DNA from: Singulisphaera sp045290345
Lineage (GTDB): Bacteria; Planctomycetota; Planctomycetia; Isosphaerales; Isosphaeraceae
Length of the DNA stretch: 64,000 nt
NCBI RefSeq assembly: GCF_045290345.1
Contig: NZ_CP155447.1
Coordinates: 8,990,001-9,054,000 of the forward strand
Reading direction: 5' to 3'
Shown one piece after another: positions 45,213-54,730 of this stretch (its first letter is position 1; the number at the start of each line of letters is the position of its first letter). The notes beneath the pieces are model-generated. The model saw nothing but the letters and a program-made list of their open reading frames with translations. It did not search any database and was not told where the DNA came from. The translations under genes were made by a program, and so were the position numbers.

Positions 45213-46547
45213 ATGAGTGAAGCGGCTTCTGATCAATTTCTGGACGAGTGCGGCTGGAATGGCCCGTTTGGGTTGGGCCTCGAAACGTTCGAAGGCGCTC
45301 CCGCCAGTCTTCACCGAGAGCTTCGTCAACCCTTCGTGGTGGTTGGCCGCAGAGAGACGGCGGACGTCACGATTGACCAGCCGGATGTGAGTCGTAGCCA
45401 CGCCTACCTTCAGGTTGTCGAGGGCCATGTCTTTTGTATCGACCTTCAGAGCAGGACCGGCATTCATTGGGCAGGCGGTCGGCAACCCTGGGGATGGATT
45501 GAGCCAGGGGCTGCCGTCCGGATCGGGATGAATCACCTTCGACCTTGGGGCCGCCGTGATGCCGGCGAAGGCGAATGCGAGGTGGTGGCCGAGAATCTCC
45601 CGATATCCCGCTCGTTTGGACTTCCTCGCGCCAAGGACGCGGTCCTCGAACTCCTTGATCCTTTGGAGGGCTCGACGGTCTGGAGGGTGAACAGGGCGAT
45701 CATGCTGATGGGTCGTTCTCCTTCATGCAAGGTGCTGTTGCCGAGTTCTCAGTGCGCGGCGATCCACGCGAGTTTAGTCAGCACCCGGGCGGGAATCTGG
45801 GTCGTCGACATGCGCAGTTCAAGCGGGACGTTCGTGAACGGAATCAATGTCCGTTGTGTGAAACTTGCCGATGGCGATGAACTCGGAATCGGTCCCAACC
45901 GTTTGCGACTCCATCAAGGCCGTTCCGCAACCCAGATTTTGTTCAGTTCATTGCCGCCAGGACAACAAGGATTTGGCCAACCCATCGGTGACGGATTGAC
46001 TTCATCCCTCGATACCAACTGCCGCCAGCCCGATCCAATCTTGGGATCAATCCCTGGGCAGGAATCGCTCGTTGTGGAATTGTTACGCGAGATTGGTCAA
46101 CAGCAATTGGAAACGAACGAGCAATTTCGGCAAGTTCTCGGGATGTTCTACCAGATGCACCAGGAGCAGATGGCAGTGGTCAAAGCCGAGTTGCATCGGC
46201 TGGGCTGCCTGGTCGAAGAGCAATCGGCCCTCCGTGACGCACGGGACCACCTTTCTCCCTCCTCCGAGCCCCATCAACTCGGGGCACTCTCTCGCCTCCC
46301 GCTCCCCGCGCCTGCCGCCGTGTCGGTCGTCGGTTCCCCGCCACTGCCTGAGACGCGGGATGAAGCGGAATCGCTCAACCCTGCCAAGTCCGCCAACGGC
46401 CGGAGAGCGACGCCCAACCCGCCAGATCCAAGCGGTGATTTTCATCTCGTACTCGCCCAACGCCTCGCTTCCAGCACTCGAGACGAAAAAGGATGCGTTA
46501 AAAAATTCTTTCGATGGCTAAATGATGCCAATGCGACGAAGGCATAA
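45213..46547 (+). CDS. Double-FHA-domain protein
   Basis: A 444-residue cytoplasmic protein with two forkhead-associated domains. FHA1 spans about residues 38-115 (VVVGRRETADVTI, VSRSHAYLQV). FHA2 spans about 150-240 (LMGRSPSCKVLLP, AAIHASLVS, SSSGTFVNG). The second keeps the Gly-Arg, Ser and Asn residues used to bind phosphothreonine; the first reads SRSH and RTGIHW, with the final Asn missing. A short helical stretch (LLREIGQQQLETNEQFRQVL) and a Pro/Ser-rich tail follow. The ATG at 45213 is preferred over the in-frame TTG at 45153. Such proteins usually read Ser/Thr kinase signals, abundant in planctomycetes; no kinase is nearby. Confidence 0.88.
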   Translation: MSEAASDQFLDECGWNGPFGLGLETFEGAPASLHRELRQPFVVVGRRETADVTIDQPDVSRSHAYLQVVEGHVFCIDLQSRTGIHWAGGRQPWGWIEPGAAVRIGMNHLRPWGRRDAGEGECEVVAENLPISRSFGLPRAKDAVLELLDPLEGSTVWRVNRAIMLMGRSPSCKVLLPSSQCAAIHASLVSTRAGIWVVDMRSSSGTFVNGINVRCVKLADGDELGIGPNRLRLHQGRSATQILFSSLPPGQQGFGQPIGDGLTSSLDTNCRQPDPILGSIPGQESLVVELLREIGQQQLETNEQFRQVLGMFYQMHQEQMAVVKAELHRLGCLVEEQSALRDARDHLSPSSEPHQLGALSRLPLPAPAAVSVVGSPPLPETRDEAESLNPAKSANGRRATPNPPDPSGDFHLVLAQRLASSTRDEKGCVKKFFRWLNDANATKA

Positions 46548-47201
46548 AAAGTAGTGGATGCAAAGCAAGACATGAGATTTGGGATAAAATACAAGCCATT
46601 GCTCTTGGTGATTTGCCGCTCGTAAACTATTAAATCCATTCGTGTTCAGCTCGACATCACTCGTCTCGCCGCCAGAATCCACCGCATCTAACCAGTCGCA
46701 GAGATAGGTGCCAGCGAGTGCTTGGGCTCGGGTTCGATGCCCATCAAGCTTCGATTCTTTGGGTGCCTACGTTTCGACGAACCCTTCCTGACGGAAATTC
46801 GCCTTCATCTCAATCCGCTGGGCCGACGCGTACCGTTCCAAGCGGGGGGGGACGCTCTTGGTCGTCAGGATCGCACTCGCCAACTTGAGCATTTGGATCA
46901 CCAACGTGAGCGTTGCACATTGGCTTCGCTCGCTCTCGAAGCTTCCGTGAATTACTTCGCGATGAGGCGAAGGATTGGACCCGCGCCGATTTGCAGATCA
47001 GGCGTCCTCGTCGGGTCTTTAGTGATTAAAGAATTGCGAATGGGTGGATTGATTGTGCACTAAATCAGGGTTTTTATAGAATCAGGATTCAGGGGTAACG
47101 TAGGCAAGCATGGAGATGTAAGGTGAGGAATGGGTTGAGATAGCGCGTTCGCGGTTTCTTATTATTTCTCTCATTCGATCCGCCGCGTGAGTGGCGATCT
47201 G
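46548..47201. other. Intergenic region before the transposase-like gene
   Basis: About 650 bases with no supported gene. A minus-strand frame of some 70 codons at about 46770-46980 ends with a stop and could be a relic, but I recognise no family in it. No clear terminal inverted repeat pairing with the far side of the transposase-like gene was found. Confidence 0.45.
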
Positions 47202-48434
47202 ATGGTGCCGACAATGATTGACGTAGAATCCGCAATCAAGGCCAGGTTCGATTTACTGTCACCGCTGCTCAATGAGCGGACCCGCCGACTCATCAGCGCG
47301 GCTGAAGCTGGGGTCTTGGGACGCGGCGGCATCACGATCGTCTCCCGTGTCACGGGAGTCTCTCGTCGCGCGATCGCCGCCGGACTCGCGGAACTGCGCT
47401 CTCGTGACAGTTCCGCACGCGGGAGAATTCGGCGGCCAGGGGGAGGACGTAGGCGGAGAGTCGTTGACGATTCGACTCTAGAGTATGATCTTGAACATTT
47501 GATTAACCCTGTGTCGAAAGGTGATCTGGGGTCGCCCCTGAGGTGGACCTGCTCCAGTGTGCGAACTTTAGCCGCAGAGTTGATTCGCATGGGGCACGCG
47601 ACAAGCCATCGGATGGTTGCGGAATTACTCCACCGCGCAGGCTATAGCCTTCAATCCAAGCGGAGACGCGTGGAGGGACCAGGCCAGAGGAGTCGAGATG
47701 CCCAGTTCGAGTACATCAATTATAAGGTCAGTGAAGCGCTCCGAACCGGGCAGCCTGTCATCACGGTCGAGGCAATCACGAAGGAGATCGTGGATCCGTC
47801 GAAAGCCAGGGGGAAACCAGCGGCTCAGGACCATAACCACGGTTTGTCCCAGGTCTCCCCTCGTGCGATTTCGGTCGCGGGGGTCTGCGATGTCGACGTA
47901 GGCGACGAACACGCCGGCATGCATGGGAAAAGCCGGAGCGGCGTGGTGGTGGATCGCGACATGGCCGAGTTCGCCGTCGAGGTCATTCATCGCTGGTGGC
48001 AATCGATGGGGAGCGAGATCAATCCGCAGGCCCAAAAATTGCTGGTTGTGGCGGATATCGACGGGGGCGACGAATTGACTTCGCGCCTCTGGCGCTCGGG
48101 ACTTCAAAAATTTGCGGATGAGACCCAACTGGCGATCTCGGTCCACCACTTTCCCCCGGCGACGACCCGGTGGAGCCACATCGAGCACCGACTCGTCGCC
48201 ACCATCAGCCCGCATTTACGTGATAAACCGGCCGTCAGCCGCGACGTTGTCGTCAGCCTTATTGCCGCGCCACCGGCCGGCTCCGAGATCGGGGAAAAGT
48301 TCGCGCCCGCCCCGGAAGCATTGTCGCGTGGGACCGAGTTGACGTATCAGGAGATCGAAAACCTCCTGTTGTCGGCGGAGGGCCTGCACGGCGGCTGGAA
48401 CTATTCGATCACTCCCACCTCCACGCCCCATTAA
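47202..48434 (+). CDS. ISAzo13-type transposase, diverged and probably inactive or domesticated
   Basis: A roughly 410-residue protein. The N-terminal helix-turn-helix part (LNERTRRLISAAEAG, GGITIVSRVTGVSRRAI), the linker RRPGGGRRR, SPLRWTCSSVRTLA, and the DDE core match ISAzo13 transposases. In the core, IEHRL with the catalytic Glu is kept. The first Asp position (usually VDTKKKE) reads VEAITKE, and the second region (usually DxGGSNG) reads ADIDGGDE. The SKWN-like segment reads TRWS. The frame is intact, so this is not simple decay. ATGs at 47202 and 47214 are both possible starts. I saw no convincing terminal inverted repeats or target duplication. Confidence 0.8.
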   Translation: MVPTMIDVESAIKARFDLLSPLLNERTRRLISAAEAGVLGRGGITIVSRVTGVSRRAIAAGLAELRSRDSSARGRIRRPGGGRRRRVVDDSTLEYDLEHLINPVSKGDLGSPLRWTCSSVRTLAAELIRMGHATSHRMVAELLHRAGYSLQSKRRRVEGPGQRSRDAQFEYINYKVSEALRTGQPVITVEAITKEIVDPSKARGKPAAQDHNHGLSQVSPRAISVAGVCDVDVGDEHAGMHGKSRSGVVVDRDMAEFAVEVIHRWWQSMGSEINPQAQKLLVVADIDGGDELTSRLWRSGLQKFADETQLAISVHHFPPATTRWSHIEHRLVATISPHLRDKPAVSRDVVVSLIAAPPAGSEIGEKFAPAPEALSRGTELTYQEIENLLLSAEGLHGGWNYSITPTSTPH

Positions 48435-48577
48435 TCGGGTGGTCTCTACCCCGAATTCCACTTCAGACCCCTCCTGCTCTTCCACTCGGTGCACTCTGAC
48501 CTGGCCTTATGCGCCGGGTAGGCTGGAGAACTCTCGATCTCACGTCAGCGTACGAGCTGTGCTTGCGTTCTCAACCC

Positions 48578-49507
48578 TTACTTCAGGGGTTTTCCCAACA
48601 GCGGTTTGCCGTTGGTGGTGAGCACCTGGAAGTGGTGAACTCGATGCTTGCCGTTAGACTCCCAGACGAGTTGCTTCGCGGGCGTGAGTTCGAAAAGCTT
48701 GATCCCCCGACTCGCGCCGTAGCTGGCGACGACGGTGTTCCCGTTGGGTAAACGCTGGCAGCCGCAGGGATCGGCGAACGGTTTGTTCGCGAGGTCATCG
48801 TTGGAGACCTTCCAGGCGACCTTGCCCTTGGGGTCGAACTCGACCACTTTGCTACCATGAGTCAAGGTGACCAAGGTGTTGCCGTTCGCCAGGCGGATTG
48901 CGGTAAATGGCCAGTTTTCCGCAGTCCGACCACCGAGTTCAGGCAGGTCGGTGGCGATTGCACCGACCACCTGGCCCTGAGGCGAGTACTCTTTCACTTG
49001 GAACGCGAGCAAGTGCGGCACCAAGTAGTGCCCGCCGGCAAGTTTGCGCGCCATTCGGGTCTGCATGTGCGCATTGTCGGTCTCTGGCTGGAGCGGAATC
49101 CGGTGGATCATCTTGCCGGTCCGATCGACTTCCAGCAGTTGGGGTCTGGCACCAAGCTCTGAGATGAGCGTGAGCCCGTCGTCGAGTCGCTCCACGGAGC
49201 CGATTTCGCGATTCTCCGGCGATCTGACGTATTGGAAAACGACTTGATGTTCGGGTGTAATTTCCTTCACTTCACTGTCCCAGGCAATCAGCAGATTGCC
49301 GTTGGGAAGTTGATAGCCATCGCGCGCACCTGGCCGACCGGCATCCCAGATTTCCTTGCCCGCTTCGTCGATGATCCCGGTAAACGAGGGCCCGGCGATA
49401 AAAATGGAGTGTCGGATTTCCTCCGCCGATACCGGGGTAGCGAGCAAACCGCTCAGGAGTGCAACGACCAGCCGGGCTGCTGGAATTGAGGTGGCAACTT
49501 GTTTCAT
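48578..49507 (-). CDS. Exported beta-propeller protein (arylsulfotransferase/PQQ-like repeats)
   Basis: A 309-residue protein with a Sec signal (VVALLSGLLATPVSA, cleavage before EEIRH). The rest consists of propeller blades with repeated phrases such as YQLPNGNLLIAWDSEV, IRLANGNTLVTLTHGSK and QRLPNGNTVVASYG, which are typical of periplasmic PQQ-like or arylsulfotransferase-type propellers. No catalytic residues can be named. The ATG at 49507 puts the signal at the N-terminus; an in-frame start at 49525 adds six residues. It follows the propeller/cytochrome gene on the same strand after 213 bases. Confidence 0.83.
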   Translation of the reverse strand: MKQVATSIPAARLVVALLSGLLATPVSAEEIRHSIFIAGPSFTGIIDEAGKEIWDAGRPGARDGYQLPNGNLLIAWDSEVKEITPEHQVVFQYVRSPENREIGSVERLDDGLTLISELGARPQLLEVDRTGKMIHRIPLQPETDNAHMQTRMARKLAGGHYLVPHLLAFQVKEYSPQGQVVGAIATDLPELGGRTAENWPFTAIRLANGNTLVTLTHGSKVVEFDPKGKVAWKVSNDDLANKPFADPCGCQRLPNGNTVVASYGASRGIKLFELTPAKQLVWESNGKHRVHHFQVLTTNGKPLLGKPLK

Positions 49508-49607
49508 GGAGATAACCTGGAGCAATCGGTGTGCGAGAATCCTCGTGAGTCAAAGCCGTTAGTCACGATTGATTCTTGATTTAGGGATCGGGCCCACGCG
49601 AAGGTTA

Positions 49608-49640
49608 CCACTGGCCCGATCTTGGGGAAAGGGCCAGTGG
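49608..49640. other. Inverted repeat between the two minus-strand propeller genes
   Basis: Ten-base arms CCACTGGCCC (49608-49617) and GGGCCAGTGG (49631-49640) with a 13-base loop. It lies 80 bases past the stop of the minus-strand gene at 49721-52438. No U-tract follows, so intrinsic termination is uncertain. Confidence 0.5.
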
Positions 49641-49720
49641 ATCGTGGCCGATCCGTTCAGAAACCATGTCAAGTCGATGTGCGGTCTTGTGGCGGGCGGC
49701 CTCTCAGTTGGCTTCGCGAC

Positions 49721-52438
49721 TCACTGGGTCCCCGATTTCTTGGGTTCCTGTTCGCTCTGGAGATACCCGAGCAGGTCGAGCACCTGTTCTTTTCGGAGCA
49801 CGTTCACGATCCCGAGGGGCATGTTCGACAGTTCCGACCGGCGCCTTTGAAGGATGTTCGCCTTTTCGACCGAGAGCAGGTCGCCGGATCCGGGCGGGCG
49901 CAACACCACGACCTGATCATCTTCGCGTTCGACCCGACCCGTGACGACCGCCCCGTCGGCGGTTTCAATCAGCACCCCCGCATATTCATCGGCGATCACT
50001 TTCGACGGCAAAAGAATGGACTCGAGCAGGTCTTGGCTGTTCAAGCGGTGGCCGATGCCCGTCAGGTCGGGGCCGACACTCCCTCCGTCTCCCTCGAAAC
50101 GATGGCACTCGATGCAACCCGTCTCGCGGAAGACCTTTCGCCCCGTCTCCAGCGATCGACCTGACTTCAACTGGTCAAGTTCGGGCAGGAGGTCGGACAT
50201 TTCCCAGGCCTTCACGAAGGTTTGCTGGGGTTTGAGTTGGGCGATCCAGTCGCGCAACAAGGTGACCGCCTGATCGTCCACACGGTTCGTCACCAGTGGG
50301 GGCATTTGGCCCCGCCCCCGCACCGAGAGGCGACGCACGAGCGCCGAACGTTCGGGATCGCCGGGGGCGACCAGCATGGCGTTGCTGATGCCGAACGTAT
50401 CGTGCTGCGGCCGCGCGTCCAACAGTCCCATTTTTTCCCGAGGCGCCGCCAGCGTCAGCACCATCTTCGCGTTGCCGCCACCGGCCTCGATATGACAGAC
50501 CGAGCAATTGACCTGCAAATAGGTCCGTGCACGCCGTTCGAGGTCCTGACTCGAATCCTGCGGGTCAATGAGCGTATCAAGATCCTTCGGCGCTTTTGGC
50601 AATGCCTTGGTGAAGAGGCCGATATGCTCAAGCGTTCGGAGTTGATTGTCGCGAACGCCGTTGTAATCGTGCTCTCGATTCAACTGAGATCCGGTCACGC
50701 CGAGAACAAACCCGGCCGCTCGACTGTGGCACGCCATACACTCTGAGCGACTGGGAAACCGCCATTTGAGCCGGGCGCCCGGCTGTTGAGGGCCCGGGCC
50801 TGCCATCGCGAAATCGGCTTCCTCACCGTTCCTGTTCACCAGCGTCGCATCGGTCTGCTGGTCGTTCCAGCGGTAGGAGTACCCCGTCCACTCACCTTGC
50901 TCGCGGAGCATGATTCGGGTTTCCACCCGGAAACGTGTGGCCGCGTTCCCCGGCTCGCGCTCGAGCGTGAGCGATTGCATGAGCGCGGTGTGATCGGGGA
51001 ATTCCCAGCCCCGGCCCTGATCGAAGCCGACTTTCAACTCGCCCGGGACCACCATGAATCGCTCAGCACGCGCCCCGTCAGTCCAGCCCGTTGCATTCAC
51101 GGAGTAGGGAATGACTGCAGGATCGATTGTATGATTGGCCGTCGATATAAACAGGCCGGTCTGGCTCAGGAGTGTCGGAAACGGCGTACGGGCCGCGTCT
51201 TTGGGGGCGGGAACGAGCCGATTGATTCCACCGCCATGGTCGACGATGAGAAGCTCGCCGTGGTGGTCGACTCGAAATGACGCGATCAGGAGGGATGTAT
51301 CGGCCAGCTCACGGTGCCAGAGCACGCGCTGGCCATCGTGCTTCATGCCCCAGATCCGTCCGCTCGCATAGTCGCCATAAATGTAGGCACCGTTCAGGTC
51401 GGGGAGTTTGTCTCCATAGTAGACGACGCCGCCGGTCAGGGAACGGAACTCCGCATGGGAGTGTTCGATCGTGGGGGGCACATGAGGCGTCGGACCTCGT
51501 TTCCTTTCGAGATAGAAAGGGTGACTCCCCTCGTAGACGCTCCAGCCGTAATTCTCACCGCGCCCGATCAGATGGGCCGTTTCCCATTGGTCTTGACCAT
51601 TGGTTCCGACCCAGATGTGTCCGGTCTTCGCGTCGCAACCCATCCGCCATGGGTTGCGCAATCCGTAGGCCCAGATCTCCGGTCGAGCGCCCGGCGTTTT
51701 GAGGAAGGGATTATCTGACGGAACGGCATAGGCTTGGTTGCCGATGCGTTTGTTGACGTCGATCCGGAGTACGCTGCCCAGCAGGTCGTTGAGGGTTTGG
51801 CCGGAAACGTAGGTGTCCGAATCGCTGCTCCCGTCGCCGGTGGTGATGTAGAACATCCCGTCGAGACCGAACGTCATGTCACCGCCGTCATGGCCGGAGG
51901 ACTGCCACTCGATGATGAGCACTTCGGACTTGGGAATGATCTTGTGGGGCGACTGACGCTCCACGGTGTACCGGGTAATCTGATTCATCCGTTCCGAGGC
52001 CGACCGCGGACCATTGCTGAACAGATAGACGTAGCCGTTGGAGATGTAGTCAGGGTGGAAGCAGACGGAGTAGACCAGATTCTTTGGGATGTCCAGTACC
52101 AACTCGGAGGCTTCGGTGGCCGGGTCATCCTTGATCCGAACGATGCGCGAGCCCTGTTCGGCGGCAATCCCCTCCTGAATCACCCAGAGGAGGTCGGTTC
52201 CCGGTTCCTCGGCGAGGTAGATCGGCTTTTTCCAGGTCAACTTCGTAAACGTCTTCTCCACTGTATAGGGCAGCGGCGGTTCAGGCGAACCCACCAGGCG
52301 CGTCGAGTTCCAGGGAACGCGTTTGGAGAGGCCGAATGGAGACTCGGCACCGGCCGGAGTCGTGAGGCTGAACCCGACGAGAAAAGTCAGGGCGACCAAC
52401 GCGCAACCCGCGACATCCCGGGTGTAACTGGAACGCAT
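49721..52438 (-). CDS. Exported sugar-dehydrogenase-like propeller fused to multiheme cytochrome domains
   Basis: A 905-residue periplasmic protein. Residues 1-31 form a Sec signal. Residues about 60-410 are a soluble glucose dehydrogenase-like propeller (SSGHDGGDMTFGLDG, EIWAYGLRNPWRM, GENYGWSVYEG). A middle beta-rich region leads to three c-type heme motifs: CMACH near residue 565, CSVCH near 643 and CIECH near 773. The last part (TGCIECHRFEG, VGPDLTGIG, ESILLPSKVI) is the heme-binding C-terminal domain common in planctomycetes and verrucomicrobia. I infer oxidation of a sugar or related alcohol with electrons passed through the hemes; whether PQQ is bound cannot be told. Confidence 0.9.
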   Translation of the reverse strand: MRSSYTRDVAGCALVALTFLVGFSLTTPAGAESPFGLSKRVPWNSTRLVGSPEPPLPYTVEKTFTKLTWKKPIYLAEEPGTDLLWVIQEGIAAEQGSRIVRIKDDPATEASELVLDIPKNLVYSVCFHPDYISNGYVYLFSNGPRSASERMNQITRYTVERQSPHKIIPKSEVLIIEWQSSGHDGGDMTFGLDGMFYITTGDGSSDSDTYVSGQTLNDLLGSVLRIDVNKRIGNQAYAVPSDNPFLKTPGARPEIWAYGLRNPWRMGCDAKTGHIWVGTNGQDQWETAHLIGRGENYGWSVYEGSHPFYLERKRGPTPHVPPTIEHSHAEFRSLTGGVVYYGDKLPDLNGAYIYGDYASGRIWGMKHDGQRVLWHRELADTSLLIASFRVDHHGELLIVDHGGGINRLVPAPKDAARTPFPTLLSQTGLFISTANHTIDPAVIPYSVNATGWTDGARAERFMVVPGELKVGFDQGRGWEFPDHTALMQSLTLEREPGNAATRFRVETRIMLREQGEWTGYSYRWNDQQTDATLVNRNGEEADFAMAGPGPQQPGARLKWRFPSRSECMACHSRAAGFVLGVTGSQLNREHDYNGVRDNQLRTLEHIGLFTKALPKAPKDLDTLIDPQDSSQDLERRARTYLQVNCSVCHIEAGGGNAKMVLTLAAPREKMGLLDARPQHDTFGISNAMLVAPGDPERSALVRRLSVRGRGQMPPLVTNRVDDQAVTLLRDWIAQLKPQQTFVKAWEMSDLLPELDQLKSGRSLETGRKVFRETGCIECHRFEGDGGSVGPDLTGIGHRLNSQDLLESILLPSKVIADEYAGVLIETADGAVVTGRVEREDDQVVVLRPPGSGDLLSVEKANILQRRRSELSNMPLGIVNVLRKEQVLDLLGYLQSEQEPKKSGTQ

Positions 52439-53248
52439 CTCTGTGCCTCTTCGGTTTGTGGCGGTGGATTCAATTCCGCTCGTCGGCGATCGGTTCGGGG
52501 AGGCGCTTTGGCATCCCCATTCGCAGGCTGCAGTTCAGTCGAAATGACGTTACATGGTGCTATTGATACTCGATTCGAGTCACCCCATCTACGAGAAACT
52601 CCGAAATGTCTCCGTCGCCCGTCTGAAGTGAATTTCGCGGGCGCGATCTCTGAGAGAGGTCATGCCGATTTCGAGAGGGCGGATGTCGCTTTATTTCCGC
52701 GTGCGGAGTCTCCGGTCAGTCCCATTGCAGACGTGCGAAAGTGCGGGTTGCGAGCGCCGAAGCCGCGGGAAACCCGAACCGTGGGAACTTGCAGCAAACC
52801 GAGATGATTCTTTGCGTTTGCTCCGAAGGAGAGTTATTGTAGGGCCGCCAGCGAAATTCAACAATCGTGTTACCAAAAACCGGTTGGATTTGACTGCCGC
52901 CCGCTTCAGAACCGCACGCGAGCTTCAGCGGAGATGTCCAACCCATCAAGAACGCATGCCTGGTGTCAGTGACTTTACTTCGTAAAAAGGGGCATGACCA
53001 CCTGGGCGAGCGTCCTCGCAGGTGGCCTGGTGCGATCACGATGAGGCGGCCGCATGCTTGACCACCTGGGGGGTGAGCCACTGCCAATTCCGCCGAATGC
53101 ACAACCTTCGCTCGCGTTCGGTTGATGGCATCTCATGGCGGCAAGTGTCACCTTTTTTCTCAGTTTTTATCAGCCTACAAAGATCAGTTCTTATGGTGAA
53201 TTGATCCCACCAAAAAATCGATCCGTCCGTGTTTGGAGATTTGAGCTG
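52439..53248. other. Divergent intergenic region
   Basis: 810 bases between the starts of the minus-strand propeller/cytochrome gene and the plus-strand ceramidase-like gene; both promoters should lie here. No coding frame is convincing. A bulged hairpin sits at 52998-53025 (CCACCT/AGGTGG plus GCGAG/CTCGC), and its GACCACCTGG string recurs at about 53059-53068. Confidence 0.55.
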
Positions 53249-54688
53249 ATGACTCGGCCAATGACTCGCAGGCGTTCATTTTCGGCTTCGACGAGAGTAG
53301 CGGTGATCCTGGCTGCCGGTACTCTGTTCGTTGTTCTGCTCGGGGGAGACTCGCAATCCGTGCTCGCCGCCGAGCCGGGGGCAAAGCTTTCGACCCCCTG
53401 GAAGGCGGGCGTGGCGAAGGTCGTGGTTACCCCCGAAAAATCGGTCTGGCTCGCGGGCTATGGTTCGAAACGGCCGCCGGATGGTAAACTGCACGATCTA
53501 TGGGTGAAGGCGCTTGCACTTGAGGATGCCAACGGGCGTCGCGCGGTCATGATCACCAGCGATTTCCAGGGCGTTCCCAAAACGATGAGCGACCGCGTAT
53601 TTGCGCTGCTCAAGCAGAAGCATGGGCTGGATCGTAATCAGGTGATGTTTACATTTTCTCACAACCACTGTGGTCCCAGGCTGGGCGATGACCTGGTGGA
53701 TTACTATCCAGTGGAAGCTGAGCAGGTCAAGCTGGTCGACGAATACACGTCGGCGATGATCGAGAAGGTTGTCGCGGTGGTCGGTGAGTCTCTGACCAAG
53801 TTGGCCCCAGCGCAGCTCGGAATTGGTGAAGGGAAGGCGACCTTCGCCGTGAATCGACGCAACAATCCCGAGCCGAAGGTGCCGGAGATGCTCGCGAACG
53901 GGACACCGCTCGTCGGGCCCGTTGATCACAGTGTGCCGGTGATGACCGTGACCGGGCCGGAGGGACGCCTCTTGGCCGTGCTTTATGGTTATGCCTGTCA
54001 CCCCACGACTCTCAGCTTTCTGACTTGGTGCGGCGATTACCCGGGCTTCGCGCAGGTCGAGTTGGAGAAGAACCATCCGGGGGCGACAGCCATGTTCGTC
54101 AACACCTGCGGCGGCGATCAGAATCCGTTACCGCGGCAAAGCGTCGAGCTTTGCGAGCGCTATGGGCACATGCTGGCCACAGCGGTCGAAAATGCGTTGG
54201 ATCAACCCTTGAAGCCGATTTCGTCGGGGCTTCGAACGGCGTTCGAATATGTCGAGCTTCCTTATTTGCAGGTCGTTACCCGCAAGGAACTGATCGCCGC
54301 GCGTGAGGATCAAAGTCCGATTCGCGCCCGCTGGGCTGCTCGGATGCTGGAGAAGCTCAACGCGGGTGAAACTTTTGCACCCTCCTATCCGTATCCCGTG
54401 CACGCCTGGCGGCTCGGCAACGAGATGCTCGTGATCGGGCTGGGAGCGGAGACCGTCGTGGATTATGCGCTTCGGTTCAAGCGTGAGTTCGGCCCTGGGA
54501 CCTGGGTCTGCGGCTACGCGGATGACATGATCTCGTATATCCCCTCGAGGCGGGTCTGGGAGGAAGGGGGCTACGAGGGCGGGTCGAACCTTTTCGAGTA
54601 CGGCCGACCGGCCTTCCGCTGGGCGGGTGATATCGAAGACCGGATCGCGGCGACCGTCCACAAGCTCGTCAAGCAGGTCAAAGAGTAA
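53249..54688 (+). CDS. Exported neutral ceramidase-like hydrolase
   Basis: A 479-residue protein with a basic, possibly Tat-compatible leader (TRRRSFSAS followed by VAVILAAGTLFVVLL), cleaved near LAAEP. The body matches the neutral/alkaline ceramidase N-terminal family: KAGVAKVVVTP, TFSHNHCGPR with the zinc-ligand H-x-H, YACHPTTLS and VNTCGGDQNP. Classical enzymes split ceramide amide bonds; in planctomycetes this family is large and the substrates are mostly unknown. GGAG at 53234-53237 supports the ATG at 53249. A paralogue follows directly. Confidence 0.85.
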   Translation: MTRPMTRRRSFSASTRVAVILAAGTLFVVLLGGDSQSVLAAEPGAKLSTPWKAGVAKVVVTPEKSVWLAGYGSKRPPDGKLHDLWVKALALEDANGRRAVMITSDFQGVPKTMSDRVFALLKQKHGLDRNQVMFTFSHNHCGPRLGDDLVDYYPVEAEQVKLVDEYTSAMIEKVVAVVGESLTKLAPAQLGIGEGKATFAVNRRNNPEPKVPEMLANGTPLVGPVDHSVPVMTVTGPEGRLLAVLYGYACHPTTLSFLTWCGDYPGFAQVELEKNHPGATAMFVNTCGGDQNPLPRQSVELCERYGHMLATAVENALDQPLKPISSGLRTAFEYVELPYLQVVTRKELIAAREDQSPIRARWAARMLEKLNAGETFAPSYPYPVHAWRLGNEMLVIGLGAETVVDYALRFKREFGPGTWVCGYADDMISYIPSRRVWEEGGYEGGSNLFEYGRPAFRWAGDIEDRIAATVHKLVKQVKE

Positions 54689-54730
54689 TTGGTCCAAATC
54701 AGCGACTGCGAATTTACAAGAGGCGGAGAC

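Noticed and set aside
46770..46980. Minus-strand frame of about 70 codons that could be a transposase or other gene relic
   Set aside because: It looks mildly protein-like but no family, start or flanking repeat is recognisable, so it was not called.
47102..48560. Complete insertion sequence around the ISAzo13-like gene
   Set aside because: I compared both flanks and found no matching terminal inverted repeats or target duplication, so only the gene was called.
52998..53025. Hairpin as a terminator
   Set aside because: It would suit minus-strand transcription, with a distant T-run on that strand, but no minus-strand gene lies upstream of it.
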